64,000 bases of DNA from Thermochromatium tepidum ATCC 43061 (GTDB lineage Bacteria > Pseudomonadota > Gammaproteobacteria > Chromatiales > Chromatiaceae): the NCBI RefSeq assembly GCF_009664085.1, contig NZ_CP039268.1:1163501-1227500 (forward strand). Direction: 5' to 3'. The notes beneath the pieces are model-generated. The model was not told the origin of the DNA. It did not search any database and saw nothing but the letters and a program-made list of their open reading frames with translations. A program made the position numbers and the translations under genes. This document shows, one piece after another, positions 9,427 to 20,112 of the stretch. Within the stretch, counting starts at the first letter, position 1. The number at the start of each line of letters is the position of its first letter.

Positions 9427-10947
9427 TTAGCCGTTGCCGGCAAAGATCCGATAGGCGGGGTTGTCGGTCTCGTCCCAGTGCGGATAGCCCAGGCCGGCGA
9501 GTGTGTGTTCGAGGTCTGGATACTCCTCGGGTGGGATCTGCAACCCCATCAACACCCGTCCATAGGCCGCGCCATGGTTGCGATAGTGAAAGAGGCTGAT
9601 ATTCCAGCGCTTGCCGAGCCCGCTCAGAAAATCGAGCAGGGCGCCTGGACGCTCGGGGAACTCAATCCGCACCAGCCGCTCGTGTTCCAGACCAGGTGCA
9701 TGCCCCCCGACCATGAAGCGAATATGCTGCTTGGCCGTTTCGTTGTCGGTCATGTCCAGTACCCGGAACTCCTTTTCTGTCAGGCGGGCGATCAGCTCGG
9801 CACGCTCATCCTCGCCCTTTGTCAGTTCGATCCCGACGAAGACCTGGGCGCGGCGGCTGTCGGCATAGCGATAGTTGAACTCGGTGATCTGGCGTCTGCC
9901 GAGCGCGCGACAGAAGCTGAGGAAGCTGCCGGGACGTTCGGGGATCTCGACCGCAAACAGGGCCTCGCGATGCTCGCCCAGTTCGGCGCGTTCGGCGACA
10001 TGGCGCAGCCGGTCGAAATTGATGTTGGCCCCGCTCTCGATGGCGATCAGATGGGCGTTGCGTGTGTCCGTGGTCTCGACCCAGCGCCTGAGTCCGGCCA
10101 CAGCCAGTGCCCCGGCCGGCTCGGCGATTCCGCGCGTGTCGTCGAAGATGTCCTTGATCGCGGCGCAGATCTCGTCGGCAGTCACCAGCACCACCGCATC
10201 GACGCGCGCGCGCGCGATGCGGAAGGTCTCTACACCGATCTTCCGGACCGCTACACCATCGGCGAACAGTCCAACTTGGGGCAGGGTGACAGGCTCACCG
10301 GCAGCCAGTGCGGCATGGAGCGTCGGCGCGTCCTCCGGCTCGACACCGATGATCCTGACCTCGGGATAGAGCCATTTGACATAGGCCGAGATACCGGCGA
10401 TCAACCCGCCACCGCCGACCGGGACAAAGATGGCATCTGGCGGCTCGGGATGCTGGCGCAGGATCTCCATCCCGATGGTGCCCTGACCGGCGATGACGTC
10501 CGGATCGTCGAAGGGATGGATGAAGGTCAGTCCCTTCTCGTCCACCAGTTCGCGGGCATGGGCATAGGCTTCATCATAGGAATCGCCGTGGAGCACCACC
10601 TTGCTGCCCTGGGCGCGCACCGAGCGCACCTTGATCAGCGGCGTGGTGCGTGGCATGACGATGGTCGCCTGGAGTCCGAGTCGATTGGCGCCAAGCGCCA
10701 CGCCCTGCGCATGATTGCCGGCGCTCGCGGCGATCACACCGCGCCCGCGTGCCTCGGCGTCGAGATGGATGAGTTTGTTGTAGGCCCCGCGCAGCTTGAA
10801 TGAGAACACCGGTTGCAAGTCCTCGCGCTTGAGCAGCACGGTATTGCCCAGGCGCGCCGAGAGTTGCGGCGCGAGGGTGAGCGGGGTCTCGACAGCGACA
10901 TCATAGACACGCGCCTTGAGGATGCGGTCGACATAGGAGTCAGGCAT
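9427..10947 (-). CDS. ilvA: Threonine ammonia-lyase, biosynthetic
   Basis: The 506-residue PLP enzyme deaminates threonine to 2-oxobutanoate, the first step to isoleucine. The PLP lysine is K51 in [10 protein letters not shown], and SAGNHAQG binds the cofactor phosphate. After the catalytic domain (to about residue 330) come two ACT-like regulatory modules with the ERPG signatures, as in the isoleucine-inhibited enzyme. Full length compares with 514 residues in E. coli. It is the first gene of a minus-strand run with two nucleotide-sugar genes, an odd functional pairing that may be only positional. Confidence 0.95.
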   Translation of the reverse strand: MPDSYVDRILKARVYDVAVETPLTLAPQLSARLGNTVLLKREDLQPVFSFKLRGAYNKLIHLDAEARGRGVIAASAGNHAQGVALGANRLGLQATIVMPRTTPLIKVRSVRAQGSKVVLHGDSYDEAYAHARELVDEKGLTFIHPFDDPDVIAGQGTIGMEILRQHPEPPDAIFVPVGGGGLIAGISAYVKWLYPEVRIIGVEPEDAPTLHAALAAGEPVTLPQVGLFADGVAVRKIGVETFRIARARVDAVVLVTADEICAAIKDIFDDTRGIAEPAGALAVAGLRRWVETTDTRNAHLIAIESGANINFDRLRHVAERAELGEHREALFAVEIPERPGSFLSFCRALGRRQITEFNYRYADSRRAQVFVGIELTKGEDERAELIARLTEKEFRVLDMTDNETAKQHIRFMVGGHAPGLEHERLVRIEFPERPGALLDFLSGLGKRWNISLFHYRNHGAAYGRVLMGLQIPPEEYPDLEHTLAGLGYPHWDETDNPAYRIFAGNG

Positions 10948-11374
10948 TCAGAATCCTCGGTCGGGGATGGAGCTATGGTTTAGATTAGGGTTTTGTCATC
11001 GTGGAACGTCTCGGCGCGCTTGGAGTCTGAGTCTCCTGACTCCATCATCGAACGAGCCGGCAAGTTCGATCTTCCGCGCCAGCCGGCTAGACCTCAGGCG
11101 CCCTGTCTTAGGGTCCGTCTTCGACATGCCTGATCACGCCGAGGTCGAGTGCAGGAGGATGGCGCGCTTGCTTGATCTGCCCAAGCATCGTATGGATTTG
11201 GAGATCGTAGCAACGACCTGTGCCCAGGCCCAACTGGAGCGGGTCACGCTATCGCTGGTTTGAATTTAGACTTCATCACACCGCATCTCAGCTGCGTCGG
11301 TGATCTAGACCTACATGTGCCACCGACGTGGTCCAAGACGAGCGTCCGTTTTTCCGAGAGTGAGGTATTAGTCC
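10948..11374. promoter_or_regulatory. Divergent intergenic region ilvA / prkA
   Basis: These 427 bp separate the starts of ilvA and prkA and should hold both promoters. A plus-strand frame (10967-11263) is open. Its last 35 or so codons begin after an AGGAGG at about 11155, so a tiny gene or gene remnant is possible. I recognise no family in it and do not call it. No hairpin terminator or repeat was seen. Confidence 0.35.
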
Positions 11375-13297
11375 ATGTCGATCTTTGAGCGTTATCAGGC
11401 TCGGTATGAGGCCTCGCGTGAAGAGGTGATGAGTCTTAACGAGTATCTGGAACTGTGCAAGACTGACCCCACTGCCTATGCTGGTCCAGCCGAACGGTTG
11501 TTGATGGCGATCGGCGAGCCGGAGTTGATCGATACCCGCGATGACCCACGCCTGAGCCGGATCTTCCAGAACAAGGTGATCCGGCGCTATCCGGCCTTCT
11601 CCGAGTTCTACGGCATGGAGGAGGCGATCGAGCAGCTGGTCTCCTATCTCAAGCATGCCGCGCAGGGGCTGGAGGAGAAGAAACAGATCCTCTACCTGCT
11701 GGGCCCGGTCGGGGGCGGCAAGTCGTCCTTGGCCGAAAAGCTCAAGGAACTGATGCAGGAACGGCCCTTCTACGCCATCCAAGGCTCGCCGGTGTTCGAG
11801 TCGCCCCTGGGTCTGTTCTCGCCTGAGGAGGATGGGGCCATCCTGGAGGAGGACTATGGCATCCCGCGCCACGCCCTGCGCACCATCATGTCGCCCTGGG
11901 CGGTCAAGCGCCTGCAGGAGTACAACGGCGACATCACCAAGTTCAAGGTGGTCAAGCTCTATCCCTCGATCCTGGAACAGATCGCGATCGCCAAGACCGA
12001 GCCGGGCGACGAGAACAACCAAGACATCTCGTCCTTGGTGGGAAAGGTCGATATCCGTCAGCTCGAACGCTTCGCCCAAAACGACGCCGATGCCTACAGC
12101 TATTCGGGGGCACTGTGCCGGGCCAACCAGGGCCTGATGGAGTTCGTCGAGATGTTCAAGGCGCCGATCAAGGTGCTGCATCCGCTCCTGACCGCCACCC
12201 AGGAGGGCAACTACAACGGTACTGAGGGCCTATCGGCGTTGCCATTCCAGGGCATCATCCTCGCCCACTCGAACGAATCCGAATGGCAGAGCTTCCGCAA
12301 CAACAAAAACAACGAGGCCTTCCTGGATCGTGTCTTCATCGTCAAGGTGCCCTATTGCCTGCGGGTGAACGAAGAGGTGCAGATCTACCAGAAGCTGCTG
12401 CGCAACAGCTCGCTGGCCACGGCGCCCTGCGCGCCCGGGACCCTGGAGATGCTGGCCCAGTTCTCGGTCCTGACCCGGCTCAAGGAGCCCGAAAACTCCA
12501 GCATCTATTCCAAGATGCGGGTCTATAACGGGGAGAACCTCAAGGACACCGACCCCAAGGCCAAATCGATCCAGGAATATCGCGACTATGCCGGGGTCGA
12601 TGAGGGGATGAGCGGGATCTCGACCCGCTTTGCCTTCAAGATCCTGTCGCAGGTATTTAATTTCGACCACACCGAGGTCGCGGCCAATCCGGTGCATCTG
12701 CTCTATGTGCTGGAGCGCCAGATCGCGCGCGAGCAGCTTCCGCCCGAGACCCAGGAGCGTTATCTCGGCTTCCTCAAGCAGTATCTGGCCCCGCGCTATG
12801 CCGAGTTCATCGGCAAGGAGCTCCAGACGGCCTATCTGGAGTCCTATGCCGAATATGGTCAGAACATCTTCGATCGCTATGTCACCTATGCCGATTACTG
12901 GATCCAGGATCAGGAATATCGCGACCCGGACACCGGCGAGATGATGAACCGCGCCATGCTCAACGAAGAGCTAGAGAAGATCGAGAAACCGGCCGGGATC
13001 TCCAATCCCAAGGACTTCCGCAACGAGATCGTCAACTTCGTGCTGCGCGCGCGCGCCAACAACGCTGGAGCCAACCCGAAATGGACCAGCTACGAGAAGC
13101 TGCGCGTGGTGATCGAGAAGAAGATGTTCTCCAACACCGAGGATCTGCTGCCGGTCATCTCGTTCAACGCCAAGGCATCGGCCGAAGAGAAAAAGAAGCA
13201 CGAGCAGTTCGTCGACCGCATGACCGCCAAGGGCTACACGCCCAAGCAGGTGCGTCTGCTCTCGGAGTGGTATCTGCGCGTGCGCAAGGCACAGTGA
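11375..13297 (+). CDS. prkA: PrkA-family serine protein kinase
   Basis: This 640-residue protein is the YeaG/PrkA type, a cytosolic AAA+ domain joined to a C-terminal kinase-like domain. The Walker A motif GPVGGGKSS is at residues 110-118, and the N-terminal signature FERYQARYE is typical. It phosphorylates protein substrates during starvation, nitrogen stress or sporulation in the species studied. Length equals E. coli YeaG (644). It is followed after 13 bp by yeaH and then spoVR, the widely conserved trio, so the three are expected to form one operon under stress control. The promoter should lie in the long upstream gap. Confidence 0.95.
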   Translation: MSIFERYQARYEASREEVMSLNEYLELCKTDPTAYAGPAERLLMAIGEPELIDTRDDPRLSRIFQNKVIRRYPAFSEFYGMEEAIEQLVSYLKHAAQGLEEKKQILYLLGPVGGGKSSLAEKLKELMQERPFYAIQGSPVFESPLGLFSPEEDGAILEEDYGIPRHALRTIMSPWAVKRLQEYNGDITKFKVVKLYPSILEQIAIAKTEPGDENNQDISSLVGKVDIRQLERFAQNDADAYSYSGALCRANQGLMEFVEMFKAPIKVLHPLLTATQEGNYNGTEGLSALPFQGIILAHSNESEWQSFRNNKNNEAFLDRVFIVKVPYCLRVNEEVQIYQKLLRNSSLATAPCAPGTLEMLAQFSVLTRLKEPENSSIYSKMRVYNGENLKDTDPKAKSIQEYRDYAGVDEGMSGISTRFAFKILSQVFNFDHTEVAANPVHLLYVLERQIAREQLPPETQERYLGFLKQYLAPRYAEFIGKELQTAYLESYAEYGQNIFDRYVTYADYWIQDQEYRDPDTGEMMNRAMLNEELEKIEKPAGISNPKDFRNEIVNFVLRARANNAGANPKWTSYEKLRVVIEKKMFSNTEDLLPVISFNAKASAEEKKKHEQFVDRMTAKGYTPKQVRLLSEWYLRVRKAQ

Positions 13298-13310
13298 GCG
13301 GACCAAGACC

Positions 13311-14582
13311 ATGTCACACTTCATCGATCGGCGTCTAAACGGCAAAAACAAGAGTGCGGTCAACCGCCAGCGCTTCCTGAGGCGTTACAAGTCCCAGCTC
13401 AAGCGGGCCGTGGCCGACGCGGTCAACAAGCGCCGCATCACCGACATGGACTCCGGCGAGAAGGTCAGTATCCCGGCGCGCGACATCTCGGAGCCGGTGT
13501 TCCATCACGGCAAGGGTGGGGTGCGCGACCTGGTGCACCCCGGCAACAAGCAATTCGAGTCGGGCGATCGCATCCGTCGGCCCGAGGGCGGGGAGGGTGG
13601 CGGCTCGGGACAGGGGCGGGCGAGCAAGGACGGGCGGGGCGAGGACGACTTCGTCTTCGAGCTCTCGCGCGAAGAGTTTATGGACCTGCTGTTTGAGGAC
13701 CTGGAACTGCCCAATCTGGTGCGCAACCAGCTTATGGGGACCACAGAGTTCAAAGCAGTGCGTGCCGGCTACTCGACCCAGGGCGCGCCGACCAACATCG
13801 ATGTGGTGCGCTCGCTCAAGGGGGCGGTGGCACGGCGCACCGCGCTTGGCGCCTCCGCGCGTGCCCGCATTCGTGAACTGGAGGAGGAGATCGCGCACCT
13901 GCTCGCTGAGGGGGCACCTGAGACCGATCCCCGTATCGGCGAACGGCGTGCCGAGATCGACCGGCTCAAGACCCGCCTCGCCGCGTTGCCCTTCATCGAC
14001 ACCTTCGATCTGCGCTATCAGAGCTTTGTCAAGCAGCCCGAACCGACCAGTCAGGCGGTCATGCTCTGTATCATGGACGTCTCAGGCTCCATGGACCAGG
14101 AGCGCAAGAATCTGGCCAAGCGGTTTTTCATCCTGCTCTACCTGTTCCTCAAGCGCAATTACGAGCGGATCGATCTGGTCTTTATCCGCCATCACACCAT
14201 CGCCCAGGAGGTCGACGAGGAAGAGTTTTTTTACTCGCGCGAGACCGGCGGCACCGTGGTCTCGAGTGCGCTCAACCTGGCCTATGAGGTGATCAAGGAG
14301 CGCTACGATCCGAGCCTCTGGAACATCTATGCCGCTCAGGCCTCGGATGGCGACAACTGGGATTCGGACTCCAGTCTCTGTCGCGACCTGCTAATCGAGA
14401 AGCTGCTGCCGCTGATGCGCTATTACGCCTATGTCGAGATCACCCCGCGCCAACATCAGAGCCTCTGGTATGCCTACGAGGAGGTTAAGGCCGTGCATCC
14501 GCACTTCGCGATGCAGGAGATCGACGGTGCCGAGGACATCTATCCCGTCTTTCGTGAGCTGTTCAAGAGGCAGACGGCATGA
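13311..14582 (+). CDS. yeaH: YeaH/YhbH family protein (DUF444)
   Basis: The 423-residue cytosolic protein carries a von Willebrand A-like fold with a MIDAS motif DVSGS (D256, S258, S260) for metal-dependent binding. An N-terminal basic segment (ID-R-NGKNKSA) matches the DUF444 family. A Gly-rich linker lies near residues 88-105. It lies between the PrkA kinase and SpoVR and overlaps spoVR by 4 bp, so translation is probably coupled. The molecular role is unknown; context suggests it is a substrate or adaptor of the kinase. Confidence 0.93.
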   Translation: MSHFIDRRLNGKNKSAVNRQRFLRRYKSQLKRAVADAVNKRRITDMDSGEKVSIPARDISEPVFHHGKGGVRDLVHPGNKQFESGDRIRRPEGGEGGGSGQGRASKDGRGEDDFVFELSREEFMDLLFEDLELPNLVRNQLMGTTEFKAVRAGYSTQGAPTNIDVVRSLKGAVARRTALGASARARIRELEEEIAHLLAEGAPETDPRIGERRAEIDRLKTRLAALPFIDTFDLRYQSFVKQPEPTSQAVMLCIMDVSGSMDQERKNLAKRFFILLYLFLKRNYERIDLVFIRHHTIAQEVDEEEFFYSRETGGTVVSSALNLAYEVIKERYDPSLWNIYAAQASDGDNWDSDSSLCRDLLIEKLLPLMRYYAYVEITPRQHQSLWYAYEEVKAVHPHFAMQEIDGAEDIYPVFRELFKRQTA

Positions 14583-16069
14583 GCCGACGACTCATCACGG
14601 ATTCGTCTGAGTGGTCCTTTTCGCTCCTGGAGCGTTTTGATCGCGAGATCGCGCGTTTGGCCCACGAGGTCTATGGGCTTGATACCTATGCCAATCAGAT
14701 CGAGGTCATCAGCTCCGAGCAGATGATCGATGCCTATTCCTCGGTCGGTCTGCCGATCTATTATCACCACTGGTCGTTCGGCAAGCAGTTCGTGGCCACC
14801 GAGCAGACCTACAGGCGCGGTCAGATGGGCCTGGCCTATGAGATCGTCATCAACTCAGATCCCTGCATCGCTTATCTGATGGAGGAGAACAGCTTGCCGA
14901 TGCAGGCCCTGGTGATCGCGCACGCCTGCTATGGACACAACAGCTTCTTTAAGGGGAATTATCTGTTTCGCACCTGGACCAGTGCCGACGCCATCATCGA
15001 CTATCTGGTCTTCGCCCGAAAGTACATCGCCGAGTGCGAAGAACGCTATGGACAGGATGAGGTCGAGCTATTGCTCGATTCCTGTCATGCCTTGATGAAT
15101 TATGGAGTCGATCGGTATAAACGCCCCGCGCCGCTGTCGCTGGCCGAAGAACAGCGCCGTCAGCGCGAGCGCGAGGCCTATCTGCAATCTCAGATCAATG
15201 ACCTGTGGCGCACCCTTCCGACCACTGTCGAGCGCAACGAATCCTCGCGTGAGGAACGCTGGCCGGAGGAGCCGCAAGAGAACATCCTGTATTTCATCGA
15301 GAAGAACGCGCCTTTGCTCGAGCCCTGGCAGCGCGAGATCGTGCGCATCGTGCGCAAGATCGGGCAGTATTTCTATCCCCAGCGCCAGACCCAGGTCATG
15401 AACGAAGGCTGGGCCACCTATTGGCACTATACGCTCCTGAATCACCTCTACGACGAGGGACTCGTCAGCGATGGCTTCATGATCGAGTTCCTGCAATCCC
15501 ATACCAGCGTGATCTACCAGCCGCCGTTCGATGCGCCCTATTACACGGGCATCAACCCCTATGCGCTCGGCTTTGCCATGATGCGCGACATCCGCCGCAT
15601 CTGCGAGTCGCCCACCGACGAGGACCGTCACTGGTTCCCCGACATCGCTGGCCAAGACTGGCTCCAGGTGTTGGACTTTGCCATGCGCAACTTCAAGGAC
15701 GAAAGCTTCATCGCCCAGTTCCTCTCGCCCAGGTTGATGCGCGAGTTCCGGTTCTTTGCCATCACCGACGACGACCTGGAGGAACATCTCAGGGTCAAGG
15801 CGATCCACGAGGAGAGCGGTTATCGTGTCCTGCGTCAGGCGCTGGCCGAACAGTACAATCTGGGTACGCGCGAGCCCAACATCCAGGTCTACAATGTCGA
15901 TCGGCGTGGTGACCGCTCGCTGACCCTGCGTCATTTCATGCACAACCGGCGTCCACTCGGCGACTCGGTGCCGGAGATGTTGCGCCACATCCGCCGTCTG
16001 TGGGGGTTCACCGTACGCCTAGAATCGGTCGACGACCGCGGTCGGGTCGAGCTCATCGGTGAGGTTTGA
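14579..16069 (+). CDS. SpoVR family protein
   Basis: The 496-residue protein matches SpoVR/YcgB along its whole length, including the central segments YAHVYGLDTY-like near the N-terminus, [14 protein letters not shown] and [10 protein letters not shown]. In Bacillus SpoVR affects the spore cortex; in proteobacteria it travels with prkA and yeaH and its biochemical role is not known. The start overlaps the yeaH stop in ATGA style. An L,D-transpeptidase gene starts 9 bp after the stop, which suggests a link to cell-wall remodelling under stress. Confidence 0.93.
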   Translation: MSRRLITDSSEWSFSLLERFDREIARLAHEVYGLDTYANQIEVISSEQMIDAYSSVGLPIYYHHWSFGKQFVATEQTYRRGQMGLAYEIVINSDPCIAYLMEENSLPMQALVIAHACYGHNSFFKGNYLFRTWTSADAIIDYLVFARKYIAECEERYGQDEVELLLDSCHALMNYGVDRYKRPAPLSLAEEQRRQREREAYLQSQINDLWRTLPTTVERNESSREERWPEEPQENILYFIEKNAPLLEPWQREIVRIVRKIGQYFYPQRQTQVMNEGWATYWHYTLLNHLYDEGLVSDGFMIEFLQSHTSVIYQPPFDAPYYTGINPYALGFAMMRDIRRICESPTDEDRHWFPDIAGQDWLQVLDFAMRNFKDESFIAQFLSPRLMREFRFFAITDDDLEEHLRVKAIHEESGYRVLRQALAEQYNLGTREPNIQVYNVDRRGDRSLTLRHFMHNRRPLGDSVPEMLRHIRRLWGFTVRLESVDDRGRVELIGEV

Positions 16070-16078
16070 ATTGACGAC

Positions 16079-17752
16079 ATGAAGACATCGTTTCCACTGG
16101 TCCTGCTGTCCTGGCTGACCCTGATGACACCCGCGGTCGGGCGCGCCAACGATCTGCTCGTCGCGACCCTGGAGGCGTTTCGCGACTCCAGGACATTGGC
16201 CATCGACGGTGTGCCACTGCTCTCGGCGCCCGTGCTCGCCGATTTTTATCTCCAGCGTGACTACGCCCTGGTCTGGTCCAATCCGACACAGATCGATGCG
16301 CTGCTCGATCTGGTCGAGCGGAGCGAGGAAGACGGATTTCGCCCCGAGGACTTCCATGTCGAGCGCCTGCGCACACTGAGCCGACCCGGCGTGCTCGCGG
16401 CACTCCGTGGCAGCGCGCGCCTCGCCGCCGATCTCCAGCTCAGCGATGCGCTCTTGCGCTATGTCCATCACACCCGCTACGGCAAGCTCGATCCGGTCAT
16501 CGTCGATCCACAATGGAACGATCGCCCCCCGGTGCCTGCCGAGCGTCTGATCGCCGACATGCACGGGGCCCTGGAGGCCGAGGATCTGGCCGACTTTCTC
16601 AACGGGCGTTTCCACAAACCCTTTTGGTATCAGGATCTCAAGCGTGCCTTGAGTCATTATGCAGGTGCGCGTCACCTCAATCAGCTTCCCCCGCTCACGC
16701 CTGGACCCCCGCTTTCGCTCGGCAGCCGGGGTGAGCGTGTCGCCCTGTTGCGCGAGCATCTGCGTCTGCTCGGTTATGGTGAGCGCCGGGACTCCGATCG
16801 GCCCGATGTCTTCGATGCCGCCCTAAGCGAGGCGGTACGCGCCTTCCAGCGGGCTCGTGGTCTCGTCCCAGATGGAATGGTCGGCCCCCAGACGCTCGCG
16901 GCGATCCATGATCCCGTCGACGAATCCAAGATCGATCGCATCCGCCTCAACCTGGAGCGCATGCGTTGGCTCTATGAGGACCTGCCGTCCGACTATATCT
17001 TCGTCGACGTCGCCGACTACATGGCCCACCTGGTGCGCGGACACGAGATCGTCTGGAGCACGCGCGTCATTGTCGGCAAAGAGGATTCGCAAACACCCAT
17101 GTTCCGCGACCGGCTCGATCATCTGGTGCTCAATCCGACCTGGACCGTGCCGGTCTCGATCCAAAAAAATCTCGGTAACGTCTCGGACAAATACACCCTG
17201 ATCGATCGACGCACGGGGCGCCGGGTCAGCGGCGGCAATGCCGCCGACTACAAACGCTATCGTGTGGTCCAGTCGCCGGGGCCGGACAATGCACTGGGAC
17301 GGGTGAAGTTCATGTTCCCCAACCGCCATGCCGTCTATATGCACGACACCCCCAGCAAGGCACTGTTCGGGCGCCCGGTGCGCGCCCTCAGCCACGGCTG
17401 TGTGCGGGTGCAGAATCCGATTGAGCTCGCCGAGCTGCTGTTGGAGGAGTCAGGCTGGGATCGGGCGCGCATCGACAGCGTCTTTGAAGACACCAAGACG
17501 CGCTATGTCAATCTGTCTGAGCCCTTGCCGGTTCTGCTCTATTACCTGACGGCCCGTGCCGACGCCAAAGGCAGCCTCAGCCTGCGCCGCGACATCTATG
17601 GACGCGATCCGGCGGTGGCCGAGGCGCTCGACCAGCCCTTGCAGCGCACGCGGATCGCGCCCTATGCCTTCCTGCCGCTCGAAGCCACCACGCCCGATCC
17701 GGCGTTGGAGTATAGTGTACGATTGACGCGCTCAGATGTCGGCGCTCGCTAG
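16079..17752 (+). CDS. L,D-transpeptidase of the YcbB/LdtD type
   Basis: This 557-residue periplasmic enzyme makes 3-3 cross-links in peptidoglycan. A Sec signal peptide spans about residues 1-23 (cleavage after GRA). An N-terminal scaffold domain follows, then a PG_binding_1 module (about 215-285, with the LSLGSRGERV start) and a YkuD catalytic domain (about 300-480). The catalytic signature SHGCVRVQN places the nucleophile at C441 with H439. The length is close to LdtD of E. coli (615). It lies 9 bp behind spoVR, so the prkA operon probably extends through it. No terminator is evident before the next gene. Confidence 0.92.
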   Translation: MKTSFPLVLLSWLTLMTPAVGRANDLLVATLEAFRDSRTLAIDGVPLLSAPVLADFYLQRDYALVWSNPTQIDALLDLVERSEEDGFRPEDFHVERLRTLSRPGVLAALRGSARLAADLQLSDALLRYVHHTRYGKLDPVIVDPQWNDRPPVPAERLIADMHGALEAEDLADFLNGRFHKPFWYQDLKRALSHYAGARHLNQLPPLTPGPPLSLGSRGERVALLREHLRLLGYGERRDSDRPDVFDAALSEAVRAFQRARGLVPDGMVGPQTLAAIHDPVDESKIDRIRLNLERMRWLYEDLPSDYIFVDVADYMAHLVRGHEIVWSTRVIVGKEDSQTPMFRDRLDHLVLNPTWTVPVSIQKNLGNVSDKYTLIDRRTGRRVSGGNAADYKRYRVVQSPGPDNALGRVKFMFPNRHAVYMHDTPSKALFGRPVRALSHGCVRVQNPIELAELLLEESGWDRARIDSVFEDTKTRYVNLSEPLPVLLYYLTARADAKGSLSLRRDIYGRDPAVAEALDQPLQRTRIAPYAFLPLEATTPDPALEYSVRLTRSDVGAR

Positions 17753-17975
17753 GCGCTCCCGCGCGGATTGGCCGCCAGATCTGCCGCGTCTGGCCAGTCC
17801 GGGCGGCTTCGGCATGAGCGGCCTTGATCCATAGATTGGCTAAATCTCGGATTGATTTGGCGAATTTTTGCTTGCCTCCAGAGTATCCCGCCGGTTAGCA
17901 TCCCCCCTGCGAACGAGTATCCGAAGGGTTCTTGCTCAAGCGCCCAAACACCAAACGACATGCGGAGGAAGCGTT

Positions 17976-18416
17976 TTGGTCAATCGACGCAACTGGCTAT
18001 CACCCTTGGCGCTAGCGTTCTCGCTCTTGCCAATGACCCAGGCCCAGGCATTTACCACCGAGGGCCTGGCCTCCTACTACGCGGATCGCTTCAATGGCCG
18101 CCGCACCGCGAGCGGCGAGCGTTTCGACCAGGATGAACTGACGGCGGCGCATCGCACCCTGAGGTTTGGTACCCGGGTGCTGGTGACCAACAAAATCAAC
18201 GGTCGCTCGGTCGAGGTCACCATCAACGATCGCGGACCCCATGCGCAGGGACGCACGATCGATCTCTCCAAAAAGGCCGCCAGTGAAATCGGCCTGCTCG
18301 GCCATGGCGTGGTTCCGGTCGAAATGCAGGTTGTCGACGTTGGAGATGTGGAGCCCTCCAGCGCCAATGAGCAGGCTCTGGCTCAGGCGCAGCGTCTACT
18401 CATCGAGCTATTTTGA
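17976..18416 (+). CDS. RlpA-like septal-ring lytic transglycosylase domain protein
   Basis: The 146-residue exported protein has a double-psi beta-barrel (DPBB) domain, visible as GLASYYADRFNGRRTASGERF followed by LVTN-NGRS-VTINDRGP and the HGRTIDLS-like stretch AQGRTIDLS. RlpA enzymes cleave denuded glycan strands at the septum. The start is TTG 17976 with GGAGG at 17964-17968, giving a signal peptide that ends QAQA. The open frame continues upstream without a better start. It is short and lacks the C-terminal SPOR domain and the lipobox of classical RlpA, so it is not a true septal RlpA. It may form a cell-wall block with the L,D-transpeptidase, though 223 bp separate them. Confidence 0.85.
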   Translation: MVNRRNWLSPLALAFSLLPMTQAQAFTTEGLASYYADRFNGRRTASGERFDQDELTAAHRTLRFGTRVLVTNKINGRSVEVTINDRGPHAQGRTIDLSKKAASEIGLLGHGVVPVEMQVVDVGDVEPSSANEQALAQAQRLLIELF

Positions 18417-18473
18417 TCCAGGGTCTGCACAGACCACCTTGAACCCGCATTTTGCGCGTTTGTTCATCCTTCT

Positions 18474-18517
18474 TGCGCTATCCATCCCCGTCCTTCAGGA
18501 CGGGGATGGATAGCGCA
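18474..18517. repeat. Perfect 20-bp stem hairpin with TTCA loop
   Basis: Two exactly complementary 20-nt arms flank a 4-nt TTCA loop, with ATCCATCCCCGTCC in the left arm. A second small perfect stem (7 bp, GTA loop) follows at 18517-18533. The hairpin could stop transcription after the RlpA gene, but no T-run follows. The loop and the nearby right-end-like hairpin suggest an IS200/IS605-type palindromic end or a palindromic mini-element. Confidence 0.7.
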
Positions 18518-18581
18518 CCGCGCGTAGCGCGGTTAGGCCGTCCGTCTCGCCACCTCCGTATCCCTGGTCAACCGAGCCTGT

Positions 18582-18618
18582 TCTCACAAGCCCCGGACTT
18601 CAGGCCGGGGGAGTTGAC
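18582..18618 (+). repeat. Relic right end of an IS200/IS605-family element
   Basis: The run TCTCACAAGCC, a G-C stem around ACTTCAGG, then GGGGGAGTTG lines up with the right end of the complete IS605 element at 36500-36540 (TCTCACAATAAAGCC, stem around ACTTCAG, AGGGTTG). The stem here is CCCCGG/CCGGGG. There is no transposase nearby, so this is a solo end or the edge of a short palindromic element starting at 18474. The call is by alignment by eye. Confidence 0.5.
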
Positions 18619-18687
18619 CGCAGGCTCCTTTGTGGCATGGTGGCGCCTATTGTCACCCATTCGTCCCCGTAACCAAAGGACCGCGCG

Positions 18688-19998
18688 ATGCACGCCGAAC
18701 TGCTCATCCATGCCGAGTGGATCCTGACCGTGGATCCCGAGGATCGCCAACTGACCGATCATGCCATCGCCATTGCCGACGGGCGTATCCAGGCGCTCCT
18801 GCCCTACGAGGAGGCACGGCGCACCATCCAGGCCGAGCAGACCCTCGAGCTGCCCGGTCATGTCCTGATCCCGGGTCTGATCAATGCCCACACCCATGCC
18901 GCCATGACCTTGCTGCGGGGCTTAGCCGATGACCTGCCGCTCATGACCTGGCTGTACCAGCACATCTGGCCGACCGAGCAGCGCTGGGTCGATGCCGACT
19001 TCGTCGCCGCTGGGACGCGCTTGGCGGTACTGGAGATGTTGCGCGGTGGGGTGACCTGTTACAACGACATGTATTTCTACCCCGAGGTTTCGGCCCAGGT
19101 GACGGCCGCGGCCGGGATGCGCGCCCTGATCGGGATGATCCTGGTCGATTTCCCGACCCGCTATGCCGCCTCGCCCGATGAGTACATCGCCAAGGGGCTG
19201 GCGCTGCACGAGTGCTATCGTGACCACCCGCTGATCCGGGTCGCCTGGGCGCCGCATGCGCCCTATTCGGTCTCGGATGGGCCGCTGCAACGGGTAGCGA
19301 GCCTGGCGCACGAACTGGGCGTGCCGATCCATATCCATCTGCACGAGACTCGAGACGAGGTCGAGCAGGCGGTCCAAGCCCGGGGCGAGCGCCCCTTTGC
19401 GCGGCTCGATCGGCTGGGTCTGATCGGCCCGGCCCTGGCCGCCGTGCACCTGACCCAACTCACAGACACCGAGATCGCGCGCCTGGCCGAGACGGGCGCA
19501 AGCGTTGTGCACTGTCCGGAGTCCAATCTCAAGCTCGCCAGCGGTTTCTGCCCGGTCGCGCGGCTCTTGGAGGCGGGGGTGAACGTCGCGCTCGGCACCG
19601 ATGGTGCGGCCAGCAACAATGATCTCAATCTGCTCGGCGAGATGCGCACCGCGGCCCTGCTCGGCAAGGGTGTCGCCGGCTCGGCCGCCGCCGTGCCCGC
19701 GACCGAGGTGCTACGGATGGCGACCATCAATGGGGCACGCGCCCTCGGTCTGGACGCGGAGATCGGCTCGATCGAGCCAGGCAAGTCGGCCGATCTGGTC
19801 GCGGTCGATTTGCGCGATCCGCACACCCAGCCGATCTATCACCCGATCTCGCAGCTCGTCTATGCCGCTGGACGCCACCAGGTGCGTCAGGTCTGGATCC
19901 GGGGCCGTCAGGTCATCCGCGATGGTGCCCCGACCACCCTGCACCTGGCCGAGGTGCTCGCCGAGGCCCAGATCTGGGGGAGACGGATCGGCGGATGA
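18688..19998 (+). CDS. mtaD: 5-methylthioadenosine/S-adenosylhomocysteine deaminase-type amidohydrolase
   Basis: The 436-residue amidohydrolase belongs to the TRZ/ATZ group. Metal-binding HxH is H68/H70 in NAHTHAAM, a second histidine cluster is in IHIHLHET, and the catalytic Asp is D305 in GTDGAASNND. The CPESNLKLASGF segment is typical of MtaD enzymes, which deaminate methylthioadenosine or S-adenosylhomocysteine to inosine forms. It is cytosolic and of family length. Substrate is assigned by family; guanine- or triazine-type deaminases are the alternatives. It precedes psd by 114 bp in the same direction. Confidence 0.87.
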   Translation: MHAELLIHAEWILTVDPEDRQLTDHAIAIADGRIQALLPYEEARRTIQAEQTLELPGHVLIPGLINAHTHAAMTLLRGLADDLPLMTWLYQHIWPTEQRWVDADFVAAGTRLAVLEMLRGGVTCYNDMYFYPEVSAQVTAAAGMRALIGMILVDFPTRYAASPDEYIAKGLALHECYRDHPLIRVAWAPHAPYSVSDGPLQRVASLAHELGVPIHIHLHETRDEVEQAVQARGERPFARLDRLGLIGPALAAVHLTQLTDTEIARLAETGASVVHCPESNLKLASGFCPVARLLEAGVNVALGTDGAASNNDLNLLGEMRTAALLGKGVAGSAAAVPATEVLRMATINGARALGLDAEIGSIEPGKSADLVAVDLRDPHTQPIYHPISQLVYAAGRHQVRQVWIRGRQVIRDGAPTTLHLAEVLAEAQIWGRRIGG

Positions 19999-20112
19999 AT
20001 GACCCCAAAACGCCGCGCGCCCCAGGGACGTGAAAGTCACTCCGTTTCCTCAAAGACTTTGCTCGCTTTGCTCACCTGTGGTTCAAAGACGTTTTGCCGA
20101 TGGGATACCCGC

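Noticed and set aside
10967-11263. Plus-strand small gene between ilvA and prkA
   Set aside because: Only the AGGAGG inside it is suggestive; no family likeness or clear coding pattern.
18474-18517. Rho-independent terminator call for the perfect hairpin
   Set aside because: No T-run follows on either strand and a transposon-like palindrome explains it as well, so it was listed as a repeat.
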